A DNA stretch of 64,000 nucleotides from Achromobacter ruhlandii (lineage in GTDB: Bacteria; Pseudomonadota; Gammaproteobacteria; Burkholderiales; Burkholderiaceae_B), in the NCBI RefSeq assembly GCF_902859695.1, contig NZ_CADIJL010000003.1, positions 1-64,000 of the forward strand. Reading direction: 5' to 3'. A model generated the notes under the pieces. It was given only the letters and a program-made list of their open reading frames with translations. It was not told the origin of the DNA and did no database searches. Positions 21,737 through 30,411 of the stretch are shown here, one piece after another (the stretch's first letter is position 1; each line of letters begins with the position of its first letter). A program made the translations under genes and the position numbers.

Positions 21737-23128
21737 TCAGGCATCACTCGGCTTCTTTCCTGGCAGCACCGGCGCCGCCTTCAAGGTCTCGCGCGCAATG
21801 CGATTGCTGGCCAGCGATTTCGCATACACCGAATCCGGCCGGATGCGTTGCGCGATCACGAAGCCGGTGATGCACGCCAGCATCAGCGGCAACATCACCT
21901 CATAGCTCAACGTCATCTCGAAGATCATCAAGATCGACATCAGCGGCGCATAGGTCGTGGCCGCCAGCAGCGCCCCCATGCCGACCACCGCGTAGCTCGA
22001 CACCGCAGACAGGTCGCCAGCGGGAAACAACGCATGCAGGCCGGAGCCGTACAGCGCCCCGACCGCCGCGCCCACGAACAGGGTTGGCGTGAACACGCCG
22101 CCGATCGCGCCGGAGCCGACGCTGGCGCCGGTGGCCACGATCTTGAACAGCAGGATCGCCGCCACTGCCTGCCAGGCCCATTCCGTGTGCAACATGCTGT
22201 TGACCACGCTGTAGCCGTTGCCCCAGACCTCGGGTTTGAACACCGACAGGGCGCCGACCACCAGTCCGCCCAGCGCCATCTTGGCCCACAACGGCAGGGT
22301 CAGGCGGCGAAAAAGCGCCTTCGACCCATCGAGAAACCGCAGGAATTGCGGCGCCACCATCCCGGCGATCAGGCCCAGCCCCAGGTAATTGACGACTTCC
22401 CAACCCGACACGAATTCGAACGGCGGCATGTGAAAGACCGCGTCGTAGTGCAGGATCTGGCGCGTCACGATATTGGCGACCACCGATGACACCACCAGGG
22501 GCACCAGCGTGGCCGACGAGATGGCGCCGTAGACGATCTCGGAAATGAACAGCGCGCCCGCGATCGGCGCGTTGTAGGCAGCGGTGATCCCGGCGGTGGC
22601 GCCGCAGGCCACCAGCAGCCGCAGATGCCGGGGCGGCAAGACCAGGTAGCGGCCCGACAGCGACGAGAACATCGCCGCCAGCTGCACCATCGGCCCTTCA
22701 CGGCCGATCGACGCCCCCGAACCGATTGAAAACAAAGAAGAAATGCTGCGCGCCACGGTCTGGCGAAAGCCGATCACGCCGCGGCCGATGGCAATGGCTT
22801 CCATGTAGTCGGCGGCGCCCCGGGGCGGCAGGCGCCTGGCGGCGGCCTGCAGGATCAGCCCGGCGATCGCGCCTCCGGCCGCCGGCAGCAGGAAACGCTC
22901 CCAGGACGCCAGCCCGCGCGCCAGCGACACCATGCCGTGCGGCGAATCGACCCCGCCCAGCAACATCTGTATCCAGCCCAACAGCTCCCGAAAGATCACG
23001 GTCGCCAGCGCGCCGGCCAATCCCATCAGCGCGGCCGCGCACAAGGTCGCGGGCAGATTGTCGGCCAGCAAACGGCCTCTCAGCCAGGTCGCCCAGGCCG
23101 GTTTCTTGATTCTGAGTTGTCGTGCCAT
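21737..23128 (-). CDS. CLC-family chloride channel/transporter (ClcB-like)
   Basis: 463 residues with the CLC architecture of about ten or more membrane helices. Selectivity-filter segments are visible: GSGASIGREGP with the gating glutamate (about residue 138-148) and GGVFTPTLFVG, plus the conserved AAYNAPIAGALFISEIVYG. By eye, the position of the internal proton glutamate of E. coli ClcA (second E of IIEEM) is isoleucine here, which may favour channel-like behaviour. The gene is alone, convergent to the GNAT gene and divergent from bctD. Confidence 0.93.
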   Translation of the reverse strand: MARQLRIKKPAWATWLRGRLLADNLPATLCAAALMGLAGALATVIFRELLGWIQMLLGGVDSPHGMVSLARGLASWERFLLPAAGGAIAGLILQAAARRLPPRGAADYMEAIAIGRGVIGFRQTVARSISSLFSIGSGASIGREGPMVQLAAMFSSLSGRYLVLPPRHLRLLVACGATAGITAAYNAPIAGALFISEIVYGAISSATLVPLVVSSVVANIVTRQILHYDAVFHMPPFEFVSGWEVVNYLGLGLIAGMVAPQFLRFLDGSKALFRRLTLPLWAKMALGGLVVGALSVFKPEVWGNGYSVVNSMLHTEWAWQAVAAILLFKIVATGASVGSGAIGGVFTPTLFVGAAVGALYGSGLHALFPAGDLSAVSSYAVVGMGALLAATTYAPLMSILMIFEMTLSYEVMLPLMLACITGFVIAQRIRPDSVYAKSLASNRIARETLKAAPVLPGKKPSDA

Positions 23129-23619
23129 GGGCGGATTCTACGGCGGAAATCTGCTCACTTTTTGTTCAGCCCAACGTCAACCGCGTCGGGACGCCACCCC
23201 TCACATAGCCGCTTCCAGCAGCGCCTCCAGGGGCCTTTACGGGCCTGGAAAGGGGCGAAAACCTGGGTAGGCAAGGGGTGTTTTTTCGGGGTAAAAGTGC
23301 CGCTTCCCGACCCGGTTCGGCAGAACAGGGCTGTGGATAACTCCTAAGGCGGCGGGTTGTGCACATTGTGTGGAGGCGAGTTGAACAAGCGGGGGTTTTC
23401 GGTCGGGTCCGAAATCTTGTCCAACTTCGGCTCTTTTCCCACACAGAGTTCTTGCACAGCCAAAAACGCTCGCAACCTGATGAAAAAAAACAGGTTTCCA
23501 AGGTTAAGGTAGTTATCCACAGGCCTTATTAATCATTAGTCTTTATATAAAGAGAAATACAGGGAAAAGACAAACATGCTTTCTCCTACCTCCCAGCCAC
23601 GCCCCCCCGGACTCCGTCC
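23129..23619. promoter_or_regulatory. clcA-bctD divergent intergenic region with DnaA boxes and AT-rich stretch
   Basis: This 491-base gap has two perfect DnaA boxes: TGTGGATAA at 23332-23340 and TTATCCACA at 23513-23521, with a weaker TTGTGCACA at 23357-23365. The second box is followed directly by an AT-rich run (23526-23560) containing TATATAA. Promoters for clcA and bctD must lie here, but I see no convincing -35/-10 pair. Confidence 0.5.
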
Positions 23620-24297
23620 ATGCGCATCCTCCTGATAGAAGACGAAGCCGAACTTGCTCGCTGGCTCTCAAGAAGCCTGGCCCGGCATGCGGGCTTCGTT
23701 GTCGAATGGGCTGATGACGGATTGATCGCCGAAAGAAGGTTGGCGGTCGAAGAGTTCGATGCGGTCATCCTCGACCTGGGACTGCCGGGCATGGATGGCC
23801 ATACCTTGCTGGCGAAGATCCGCGCGCGGGACGACCGTACGCCGGTGCTGGTCCTGACCGCGCGCGATTCACTGGCCGAAAAAATCGGGACACTTCATGA
23901 AGGCGCGGACGATTTCCTGCCGAAACCGTTTGTTGTGGAAGAGTTGGAAGCGCGATTGATCGCGCTGGTACGCCGCAGCCGCGGTCGCGAACATCCGCGG
24001 CTCGCCCTGGGAAACCTGGTTTTCGAGACTTCCGCGCAAAAATTCTCGGTCTCCGGACAGACTTTGCAGTTATCCCCACGTGAACACGCGGTCCTGCGAG
24101 TGCTGATCCAGAAAAGCGGCGAACCGATCAACAAGCAGCAGATCCTGGATCGCATCGTGACCGACGATGCCGACATCAACCTCGAAGCCATCGAGGTGCT
24201 GGTGCACCGGCTGCGCAAAAAATTGACGGATACCGGCGTGCAGATCACCACCATGCGGGGCATGGGGTACTGCCTGGAGAACGCTGTTGACAACTAG
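23620..24297 (+). CDS. bctD: Two-component response regulator of the citrate uptake locus
   Basis: 225 residues, OmpR/PhoB family. The receiver domain has the acidic pair IEDE, phospho-acceptor Asp52 in LDLGLP and Lys102 in LPKPF. The C-terminal winged helix ends RLRKKLTDTGVQITTMRGMGYCLE. It overlaps the sensor gene by 11 bases and lies just before the tricarboxylate transporter genes, the arrangement of Bordetella bctDE-bctCBA (related to TctDE). It probably activates bctCBA when the sensor detects citrate. The symbol rests on locus organisation. Confidence 0.9.
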   Translation: MRILLIEDEAELARWLSRSLARHAGFVVEWADDGLIAERRLAVEEFDAVILDLGLPGMDGHTLLAKIRARDDRTPVLVLTARDSLAEKIGTLHEGADDFLPKPFVVEELEARLIALVRRSRGREHPRLALGNLVFETSAQKFSVSGQTLQLSPREHAVLRVLIQKSGEPINKQQILDRIVTDDADINLEAIEVLVHRLRKKLTDTGVQITTMRGMGYCLENAVDN

Positions 24298-25771
24298 TTT
24301 TCCGGAAAAAACCCCGGTTTCCAGGAAAAAAAGCCGCAATCGCACCTTGAAGACGCAGTTGCTCTGGTGGCTGATTCCGACACTGGTGCTGGTGATGATG
24401 GGCGCCCTGTGGCTGTCCAACCACCAGCTGCGCAACCAGGTCGACATCGCCTATGACCGATCGCTCGCCGGCGCGCTGCGCGCGATCGACCACAACATAT
24501 CCACAGCCAGCGGTGGATTAGCCATGGAGCAGCCGTACCTGATGCTGGAATTCTTCGAGCTGACGGCCAATGGCAGCGTGTTCTACCGCGTGGCCACCGA
24601 GGACGGGCTGGCCGAAATCGGCCATCCCGGCCTGCCCATGCCAAGCCAGCCGCTGGTATCCGGCGAACCGCAGTTTTTCTATGCCACCTACCTGGGCGCG
24701 CCGGTCCGCGTCGCGGCCCTGGCCCGGGCCATGGACCCGCCGCTGTATGCCAACAAAGGGGGACGGGTTATCGTCCAGGTTGCCGAGGGCCTGGAAAGCC
24801 GCCAGGCCTTCCTGCACCAGGTGCTGGTACGCTCGGTCGAACGCGACCTGGCGGTGATCCTGATCAGCGTCCTGGTCATCGTCCTGGGGGTTTTCATGGC
24901 CCTGCGCCCCCTGGAGCGCCTGCGCCAGGAAGTGGAAGGGCGTTCCGCGGACGATTTAAGCCCCGTCAGCGCGTCGGAGATGCCAGGTGAGGTCCTACCC
25001 CTGGTGGCGGCCGTAAACCTCCACATGGCCCGCTACGCGGCCCAGGCGAGGGTCCAGAGCCAGTTCCTGGACGACGCCTCGCACCAGTTGCGCACGCCTT
25101 TGTCGGTTTTGCGCACCCAGACAGCATATGCCTTGCGCGAAACATGCCCCCAGGAGGTCCGTACAGCCCTTCTGGCGATGCAAGAGGGGTTGGACAGGGC
25201 CGTACGCACCACCAACCAGATGCTGGCCCTGGCGCGCGCTAAAGACGCCTCGCTGGCCGAAGGCGGCCTGGCGGCCGAGCCGGTCGACCTGGTCGGGCTG
25301 GCCCACGGCGTCATCCGGGCCCTGTTGCCGACCGCCCGTGCGCGGCAGATCGACATCGGCCTGGACGCCGGCGACGACCCGGTGCGGGTCCAGGGCGTGG
25401 ACTGGCTGCTGCGCGAGGCGGTCAGCAACCTGGTCGACAATGCCATCCGCTACACCGCCCCAGGCGGCGTGGTCACGGTGGTGGTGCGCGGCGAGTCGGG
25501 CCAGGCCAGCCTGGCCGTGGAAGACAGCGGTCCCGGCATGTCGGCCGAAGACATCGCCCGGGCCGGCATCCGCTTTCGCCGCGGCGCGGCCGGCAAGAAC
25601 AAGCCCGGCGCCGGCCTCGGACTGGCCATCGTCGACACCATTGCCGGGCTGCTGGGAGCGAGCCTGGTGCTGGAGAACCGGGCGCCCCTGCCAGGCCTGC
25701 GCGCCGCTTTGGTGTTTTCCCTCGAAACGGCGTCCGATGTTGCGCCGCATCAGGAAAATGGCGATTTTTGA
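24287..25771 (+). CDS. bctE: Sensor histidine kinase of the citrate uptake locus
   Basis: 494 residues. TM1 is about 25-45, then a periplasmic TctE-type sensor domain (about 46-185) and TM2 about 188-206. Dimerisation follows with His266 in ASHQLRTPL. The ATPase has NLVDNAIRYT, DSGPGM and GAGLGLAIV. The start is a TTG overlapping the bctD end, with GGAG eight bases before; the next ATG would remove TM1. Family resemblance is to TctE/BctE, which senses tricarboxylates and phosphorylates the adjacent regulator. Confidence 0.9.
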   Translation: MTTSFPEKTPVSRKKSRNRTLKTQLLWWLIPTLVLVMMGALWLSNHQLRNQVDIAYDRSLAGALRAIDHNISTASGGLAMEQPYLMLEFFELTANGSVFYRVATEDGLAEIGHPGLPMPSQPLVSGEPQFFYATYLGAPVRVAALARAMDPPLYANKGGRVIVQVAEGLESRQAFLHQVLVRSVERDLAVILISVLVIVLGVFMALRPLERLRQEVEGRSADDLSPVSASEMPGEVLPLVAAVNLHMARYAAQARVQSQFLDDASHQLRTPLSVLRTQTAYALRETCPQEVRTALLAMQEGLDRAVRTTNQMLALARAKDASLAEGGLAAEPVDLVGLAHGVIRALLPTARARQIDIGLDAGDDPVRVQGVDWLLREAVSNLVDNAIRYTAPGGVVTVVVRGESGQASLAVEDSGPGMSAEDIARAGIRFRRGAAGKNKPGAGLGLAIVDTIAGLLGASLVLENRAPLPGLRAALVFSLETASDVAPHQENGDF

Positions 25772-25883
25772 AAGGTGTTGGAAAGCTTCGATTTTGTACG
25801 GTTGCATCCGCTGGAGCCCGACCCGGCGGCAGACCGCCCCGATCGCCAGCCATGCCTAGACCTATAAATTCGGAGACGCAAGA

Positions 25884-26882
25884 ATGCAGACCAGCCTCAA
25901 GCTGCGCCTGGCCGCCGTCGCGGCGCTCGGCGCGATCACCCTTTCCCTGGGCGCCGCCCATGCCGCTGACGAGCCGCGCCGCCCCGAGTGCATTGCGCCG
26001 GCCCAGCCCGGCGGCGGCTTCGACCTGACCTGCCGCCTGGCCACCGAGGGCCTGAAGCAGAGCGGGGCGCTCAAGAGCGCCATGCGCATCGTGTACATGC
26101 CTGGCGGCATCGGCGCCGTGGCCTACAACAACATCGTGGCGCAGCATCCCAACGAGCCCGGCACCATCGTCGCATTCTCGGGCGGTTCGCTGCTGAACCT
26201 GGCGCAAGGCAAGTTCGGCAAGTACAACGTCAACGACGTGCGCTGGCTGGCGGCCATCGGCACCGATTACGGCGTGGCCGTGGTGCGCAACGATTCGCCG
26301 TACACCGACCTGAAAGGGCTGATGGAAGCCTTCAGGCAGGATCCGACCAAGATCGTGCTGGGCGCGGGCGGCACCGTCGGCAGCCAGGACTGGATGAAAG
26401 CCGCGCTGACCGCCAAGGCGGCCGGTGTCGATTTCAAGAAGATGCGCTTCGTGGCCTTTGAAGGCGGCGGCGAGGCCGTGACGGCGCTGCGTGGCGGCCA
26501 TATCCAGGCCTACATGGGCGATGCCGCCGAGGCCTTCACGATGCTGGAAGGCGGCGCCCCCATCCGCGTGCTCGCGGTGTTCAATGACCAGCGCCTGCCA
26601 GGCAAGCTGGGCACGGTGCCGACCGCGAAAGAACAGGGCTACGACATCGTCTGGCCCATCATCCGTGGTTTCTATGTCGGCCCCAAGGTCTCGGATGCCG
26701 ACTACCAGTTCTGGGTCAATGCCTTCAATCGCGTTGCCGACGCGCCCGAGTTCGCCAAGCTGCGCGAACAGCAGGGCCTGTTCCCCTTCAACAAAACCGG
26801 CGCCGACCTCGATGCTTACGTCAAGCAGCAGGTTAAGCAATACGCCGAACTGGCCGATTCCTTCGGCCTGATCAAGAAATAA
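25884..26882 (+). CDS. bctC: Tripartite tricarboxylate transporter substrate-binding protein (citrate)
   Basis: 332 residues with a signal peptide cut near AAHA-AD (residue 28). The mature protein has the TctC/Bug fold: CIAPAQPGGGFDLTCRLA, MPGGIGAVAYNNIV, GAGGTVGSQDWMKAAL, GGHIQAYMGDAAEA. It captures citrate in the periplasm and hands it to BctA/BctB. GGAG lies eight bases before the ATG. The gene is 112 bases after bctE, and a stem-loop separates it from bctB. Confidence 0.92.
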   Translation: MQTSLKLRLAAVAALGAITLSLGAAHAADEPRRPECIAPAQPGGGFDLTCRLATEGLKQSGALKSAMRIVYMPGGIGAVAYNNIVAQHPNEPGTIVAFSGGSLLNLAQGKFGKYNVNDVRWLAAIGTDYGVAVVRNDSPYTDLKGLMEAFRQDPTKIVLGAGGTVGSQDWMKAALTAKAAGVDFKKMRFVAFEGGGEAVTALRGGHIQAYMGDAAEAFTMLEGGAPIRVLAVFNDQRLPGKLGTVPTAKEQGYDIVWPIIRGFYVGPKVSDADYQFWVNAFNRVADAPEFAKLREQQGLFPFNKTGADLDAYVKQQVKQYAELADSFGLIKK

Positions 26883-26931
26883 GCCACAAGGCTTGCCCTC
26901 CGACCGCGCGCGGGTGAACGCGCACCTTGTG

Positions 26932-26954
26932 CCGCCGGCCCGCAACCGGCGGCC
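26932..26954 (+). other. Intercistronic stem-loop between bctC and bctB
   Basis: Arms GCCGCCGG (26932-26939) and CCGGCGGC (26947-26954), seven-base loop, no T-tract. It may protect the upstream binding-protein message from 3' decay or reduce expression of the membrane genes, a common arrangement in binding-protein operons. Confidence 0.6.
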
Positions 26955-27001
26955 GGGGCGGGCTTGCGCCGCGCGGTCCTTCTACTAACGGAAAGCTGAT
27001 C

Positions 27002-27439
27002 ATGAACGATCGAATACTGGGCATCGCGGCGTTGGCGCTGGCGGCCTTCATGACCTGGGCGGGGTGGGGCATCGAGGCACCGTTCGCCTATGAACCGGTG
27101 GGCCCGCGCGCCTTCCCGCTGCTGCTGGCGTTGATCATCGGCCTGTGCGGGTTGCGCCTGGCCTACAAGGGCGGCAACGCGGTCGAGCCCAATCCCGCCG
27201 GCGCCAATGGCCGCATCGCGCTGATGGTGGTGTTCGCCGCGGCGTATGCGTTCCTGTTCCAGTGGCTCGGCTTCATCATCGCCACCGCGCTGATGACGGT
27301 CTTCGTCGGCCGCCTGTTCGGCGGCGGCTGGGCCAAGTGCGCGATCGGCGGCATCGTCATGAGCGCTTTCTTCTTTGTCCTGTTCGACAAGGTGCTGGAC
27401 GTGGTCCTGCCCGGCGGACTGCTGGAGAACCTGATATGA
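27002..27439 (+). CDS. bctB: Tripartite tricarboxylate transporter small membrane subunit
   Basis: 145 residues with four predicted membrane spans (LGIAALALAAFMTWAGW, FPLLLALIIGLCGLRLAY, IALMVVFAAAYAFLFQWLGFIIATALMTVFVG, and CAIGGIVMSAFFFVLFDKVL). TctB-type small subunit of the importer. ATG 27002 has GGAAAG before it; an earlier in-frame TTG is not supported. It overlaps bctA by four bases (ATGA), so the two are translated together. Confidence 0.92.
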   Translation: MNDRILGIAALALAAFMTWAGWGIEAPFAYEPVGPRAFPLLLALIIGLCGLRLAYKGGNAVEPNPAGANGRIALMVVFAAAYAFLFQWLGFIIATALMTVFVGRLFGGGWAKCAIGGIVMSAFFFVLFDKVLDVVLPGGLLENLI

Positions 27440-28962
27440 GCGGAATCCTCGATCACCTGTCGATCGGCTTTGGCGTGGCGCTGTCGTGGACCAACATCCT
27501 GGTGGCCGCGATCGGTTCATTCTTCGGCACCATGGTCGGCGTGCTGCCCGGCCTGGGCCCGATCAACGGCGTGGCGATGCTGATCCCGATCGCGTTCGCC
27601 ATGAACCTGCCGCCCGAGACCGCGCTGATCCTGCTGGCGGCCGTGTACGTTGGCGCGGAATACGGCGGCCGCATCACCTCGATCCTGCTGAACGTGCCGG
27701 GCGAGGCCAGCGCCATCATGACCACGCTCGACGGTTATCCGCTGGCACGCCAGGGGCTGGCCAACGTCGCCCTGTCGCTGTCGGCGTGGTCGGCGTTCTT
27801 CGGCGCCATCGTGTCGGTGGTGGGCATCATCCTGCTGGCGCCGCTGTTGGCCAAATGGGCGCTGGCCTTCGGTCCGGCCGAATACTTCGTGCTGATGATC
27901 TTCGCCTTCTGCTGCCTGACCAGTCTGCTCGGCAAGCAGCCCATCAAAGGCGTGCTGGCGGCGATGATCGGCTTGTCGATCTCGGTGATTGGCGTGGATG
28001 CGAATTCGGGCGTATACCGCTACACCTTCGACTCGGTGCACCTGGCCGACGGCATCGATTTCGTGGTGGTGGTGATCGCGCTGTTCGCGGTCAGCGAGAT
28101 GCTGGAGATGCTCGAGAAGGTGATGGCGGGGCACAGTGTCGAGGTCAAGCCCAGCGGCCGCAAGCTGTTCAACCTGAAAGAGCTGGCCTTCACCTGGTGG
28201 AGCGTGGTGCGCAGCGCCTTCGTCGGCTTCGGCGTGGGCGTGCTGCCGGGCGCGGGCGCCAGCGTGGCCGCCGCCGTGGCCTATTCGCAGGAAAAGCGCA
28301 TCATCGAAGCCAAGGATCCCGATGCCAAGTTTGGCAAGGGAGACATGCGCGGCCTGGTCGCGCCCGAAGCCGCCGCCACTTCCTCGGCCATCGGTTCTTT
28401 CGTGCCGATGCTGACGCTGGGCGTGCCGGGTTCGGGCACCACCGCCGTGATGATGGGCGCGCTGACGCTCTACAACATCACGCCGGGGCCGGTGCTGTTC
28501 GATTCCAAGCCGGAATTGGTGTGGGGCCTGATCGCCTCGTTGTTCGTGGCCAACGTGCTGCTGTTCGTCATGAATGTGCCCATGGTGCGCCTGTTCTCGA
28601 AGGTGCTGTCGGTGCCGGGCTGGCTGATGGTGCCGGGCATCCTGTGCATCAGCTACATCGGCGTGTACGCGATCAACGCGGGCACGTTCGATCTGCTGCT
28701 GGTGGCCGGCATCGGCACGCTGGGCTACTTCCTGCGCAAGTTCGGCGTGCCAATGGCGCCGCTGGTGCTGGGCGTGGTGCTGGGGGACATGATGGAACAG
28801 AACCTGCGCCGCGCCCTGTCGATGACCGACGGCAATGTGTCGGTGCTGTTCGCCAGCCCGGTCGCCATCGCGCTGTGGACGGCCGCCATCGCCGTCGTGG
28901 TGGTGCCGCAGATACTGCGCCGCGCGCGCCGGGCCAGGAAGGTTGCCGCCGAACCGATGTGA
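27436..28962 (+). CDS. bctA: Tripartite tricarboxylate transporter large membrane subunit
   Basis: 508 residues, TctA family, about 11-12 membrane helices. Family markers: GVLPGLGPINGVAMLIPIAF, YVGAEYGGRITSILLNVPGEASAIMTTLDGYPLA, its inverted-topology repeat GVLPGAGASVAAAVAYSQEKR, and LTLGVPGSGTTAVMMGAL. It forms the sodium- or proton-coupled translocation pore for citrate with BctB. It is the last gene of the locus; terminators follow at 29037 and 29081. Confidence 0.94.
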   Translation: MSGILDHLSIGFGVALSWTNILVAAIGSFFGTMVGVLPGLGPINGVAMLIPIAFAMNLPPETALILLAAVYVGAEYGGRITSILLNVPGEASAIMTTLDGYPLARQGLANVALSLSAWSAFFGAIVSVVGIILLAPLLAKWALAFGPAEYFVLMIFAFCCLTSLLGKQPIKGVLAAMIGLSISVIGVDANSGVYRYTFDSVHLADGIDFVVVVIALFAVSEMLEMLEKVMAGHSVEVKPSGRKLFNLKELAFTWWSVVRSAFVGFGVGVLPGAGASVAAAVAYSQEKRIIEAKDPDAKFGKGDMRGLVAPEAAATSSAIGSFVPMLTLGVPGSGTTAVMMGALTLYNITPGPVLFDSKPELVWGLIASLFVANVLLFVMNVPMVRLFSKVLSVPGWLMVPGILCISYIGVYAINAGTFDLLLVAGIGTLGYFLRKFGVPMAPLVLGVVLGDMMEQNLRRALSMTDGNVSVLFASPVAIALWTAAIAVVVVPQILRRARRARKVAAEPM

Positions 28963-29036
28963 CGTGTTCCGCGCCGCGGCCCCGCCGGCACGGGGCCGCG
29001 CGACGTCGGAGCCTGTCACGCCGGAAGTCGTTCAGA

Positions 29037-29058
29037 AGCGCCGCGGCGCTCTTTTTTT
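29037..29058 (+). terminator. Intrinsic terminator after bctA
   Basis: Self-complementary AGCGCCGCGGCGCT (29037-29050) followed by CTTTTTTT. It lies 75 bases past the bctA stop. Confidence 0.75.
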
Positions 29059-29082
29059 CATCGCCGCGTTTTGTGTCGAGAC

Positions 29083-29110
29083 AAAATAAAAGCGCCCGGA
29101 CAGGGCGCTT
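29083..29110 (-). terminator. Intrinsic terminator after the aminotransferase
   Basis: Arms AAGCGCCC (29090-29097) and GGGCGCTT (29103-29110), five-base loop. On the minus strand a TTTTATTTTG tract follows. It ends minus-strand transcription of the aminotransferase and may also back up bctA termination. Confidence 0.8.
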
Positions 29111-29130
29111 TGTCTTGATCCGAGACGTTC

Positions 29131-30297
29131 TCAGACCTGCGCCAGGCGTTCCAGCGCCGCATCGAGCGTGGCGTCCTTCTTGGCGAAGCAGAAGCGCACG
29201 ATGCGATGGTTCGATTCGGCCGCGTCGGGCTTCTGGTAGAAGGCGGAAACCGGAATCACCGTAACGCCGTGGCGCACCGTCAGGTCGCGCGCGAAGTCCG
29301 CTTCGTTCTGCTTGGAGATTTCGCTGTAGTCCGCCAGCAGGAAGAAGGTGCCGGGGCTGGGCAGCGGCTTGAAGCGTGTCTTGGCCAGGCCTTGCGACAG
29401 GCGGTCGCGCTTGGCCTGGTAGAAGGCCGGCAGCGCCAGGTAAGGCTTGGGGTCGCGCATGAATTCAGCCAGTGCGAACTGCATCGGCGACGGGACCGTG
29501 AACACCATGAACTGGTGCACCTTGCGCAGCTCGGCGCTGAGCTGGCGCGGCGCGCAGCAATAGCCGATCTTCCAGCCGGTGGTGTGATAGGTCTTGCCGA
29601 ACGACGAGATCACGAATGCGTGCTCGGCCAGCAACGGGCGGCGCGCCACGCTGGCGTGCGGTTTGCCGTCGAACACGATGTGTTCGTAGACCTCGTCCGA
29701 CACCAGCAGCACGCCGGTATCGCGCACGATGGCTTCGAGCGCATCCAGGTCGCTATCGTCCAGCACCGCCCCGGTCGGGTTGTGTGGAAAGTTCAGCATC
29801 AGCAGGCGGGTCTTCGACGTGATGGCGTCGCGCACACGCTGCCAGTCGATGCGGTAGTAGGGATCGTCCGCGGTCGGCGCGCGCAGCGGCACCGGCACGG
29901 CCGTGCCGCCGGCCAGGCGGATGGCGGGCAGGTAGGAGTCGTAGCACGGCTCGATGACCACGACCTCGTCGCCGCTGTTGACCGCGGCCAGCACGGTGGC
30001 CATCAGCGCTTCGGTGGCGCCGCTGGTGACGGTGATCTCGGTTTCCGGATCGTAGGCGCGGCCGTACAGGGCCTGCGTCTTGGCGGCGATGGCCTCGCGC
30101 AACGGCGCCACGCCGGGCATGTAGGGATACTGGTTGTGGCCGTCGGCCATGGCCTTGCTGACCAGCGCGCATAGCGCGGGATCGGGATCGAAGTCCGGAA
30201 AGCCCTGGCCCAGGTTGATGGCCTTGTGCTCGATGGCCAGGCGGCTCATGACGGTGAAGATGGTGGTGCCGACGTCGGGAAGTTTGGATCGGATCAT
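29131..30297 (-). CDS. PLP-dependent class I/II aminotransferase (methionine/kynurenine type)
   Basis: 388 residues. Fold-type I aminotransferase: INLGQGFPDFDPD at the N-terminus, TVTSGATEALMATV, NFPHNPTGAVLDD, SDEVYEHIVFDG, and the Schiff-base lysine in SSFGKTYHTTGWKIGY. The overall sequence matches the YbdL/KAT group, which transaminates methionine, aromatic amino acids or kynurenine. Single gene with its own terminator, divergent from the AbrB-family gene by about 110 bases. Exact amino donor is inferred, not visible. Confidence 0.9.
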   Translation of the reverse strand: MIRSKLPDVGTTIFTVMSRLAIEHKAINLGQGFPDFDPDPALCALVSKAMADGHNQYPYMPGVAPLREAIAAKTQALYGRAYDPETEITVTSGATEALMATVLAAVNSGDEVVVIEPCYDSYLPAIRLAGGTAVPVPLRAPTADDPYYRIDWQRVRDAITSKTRLLMLNFPHNPTGAVLDDSDLDALEAIVRDTGVLLVSDEVYEHIVFDGKPHASVARRPLLAEHAFVISSFGKTYHTTGWKIGYCCAPRQLSAELRKVHQFMVFTVPSPMQFALAEFMRDPKPYLALPAFYQAKRDRLSQGLAKTRFKPLPSPGTFFLLADYSEISKQNEADFARDLTVRHGVTVIPVSAFYQKPDAAESNHRIVRFCFAKKDATLDAALERLAQV

Positions 30298-30411
30298 GGT
30301 GGACGCGAAAAGGAACGCTGGGTGTGCGCAAGAGTTTTCGTAAGTATCCCACTAACTCATAATTCGGGATTCTCATGAGCTTATGGCGTGGGCGGTATCG
30401 TGCTTCGGAAC

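Noticed and set aside
21499..21747. 82-codon minus-strand open frame between GNAT and clcA
   Set aside because: No recognisable motif, overlaps the clcA end and lies across a palindrome; AT-rich composition alone could create it. It remains possible as a gene remnant.
27517..29019. 500-codon minus-strand open frame opposite bctA
   Set aside because: Antisense of a clear TctA-family gene.
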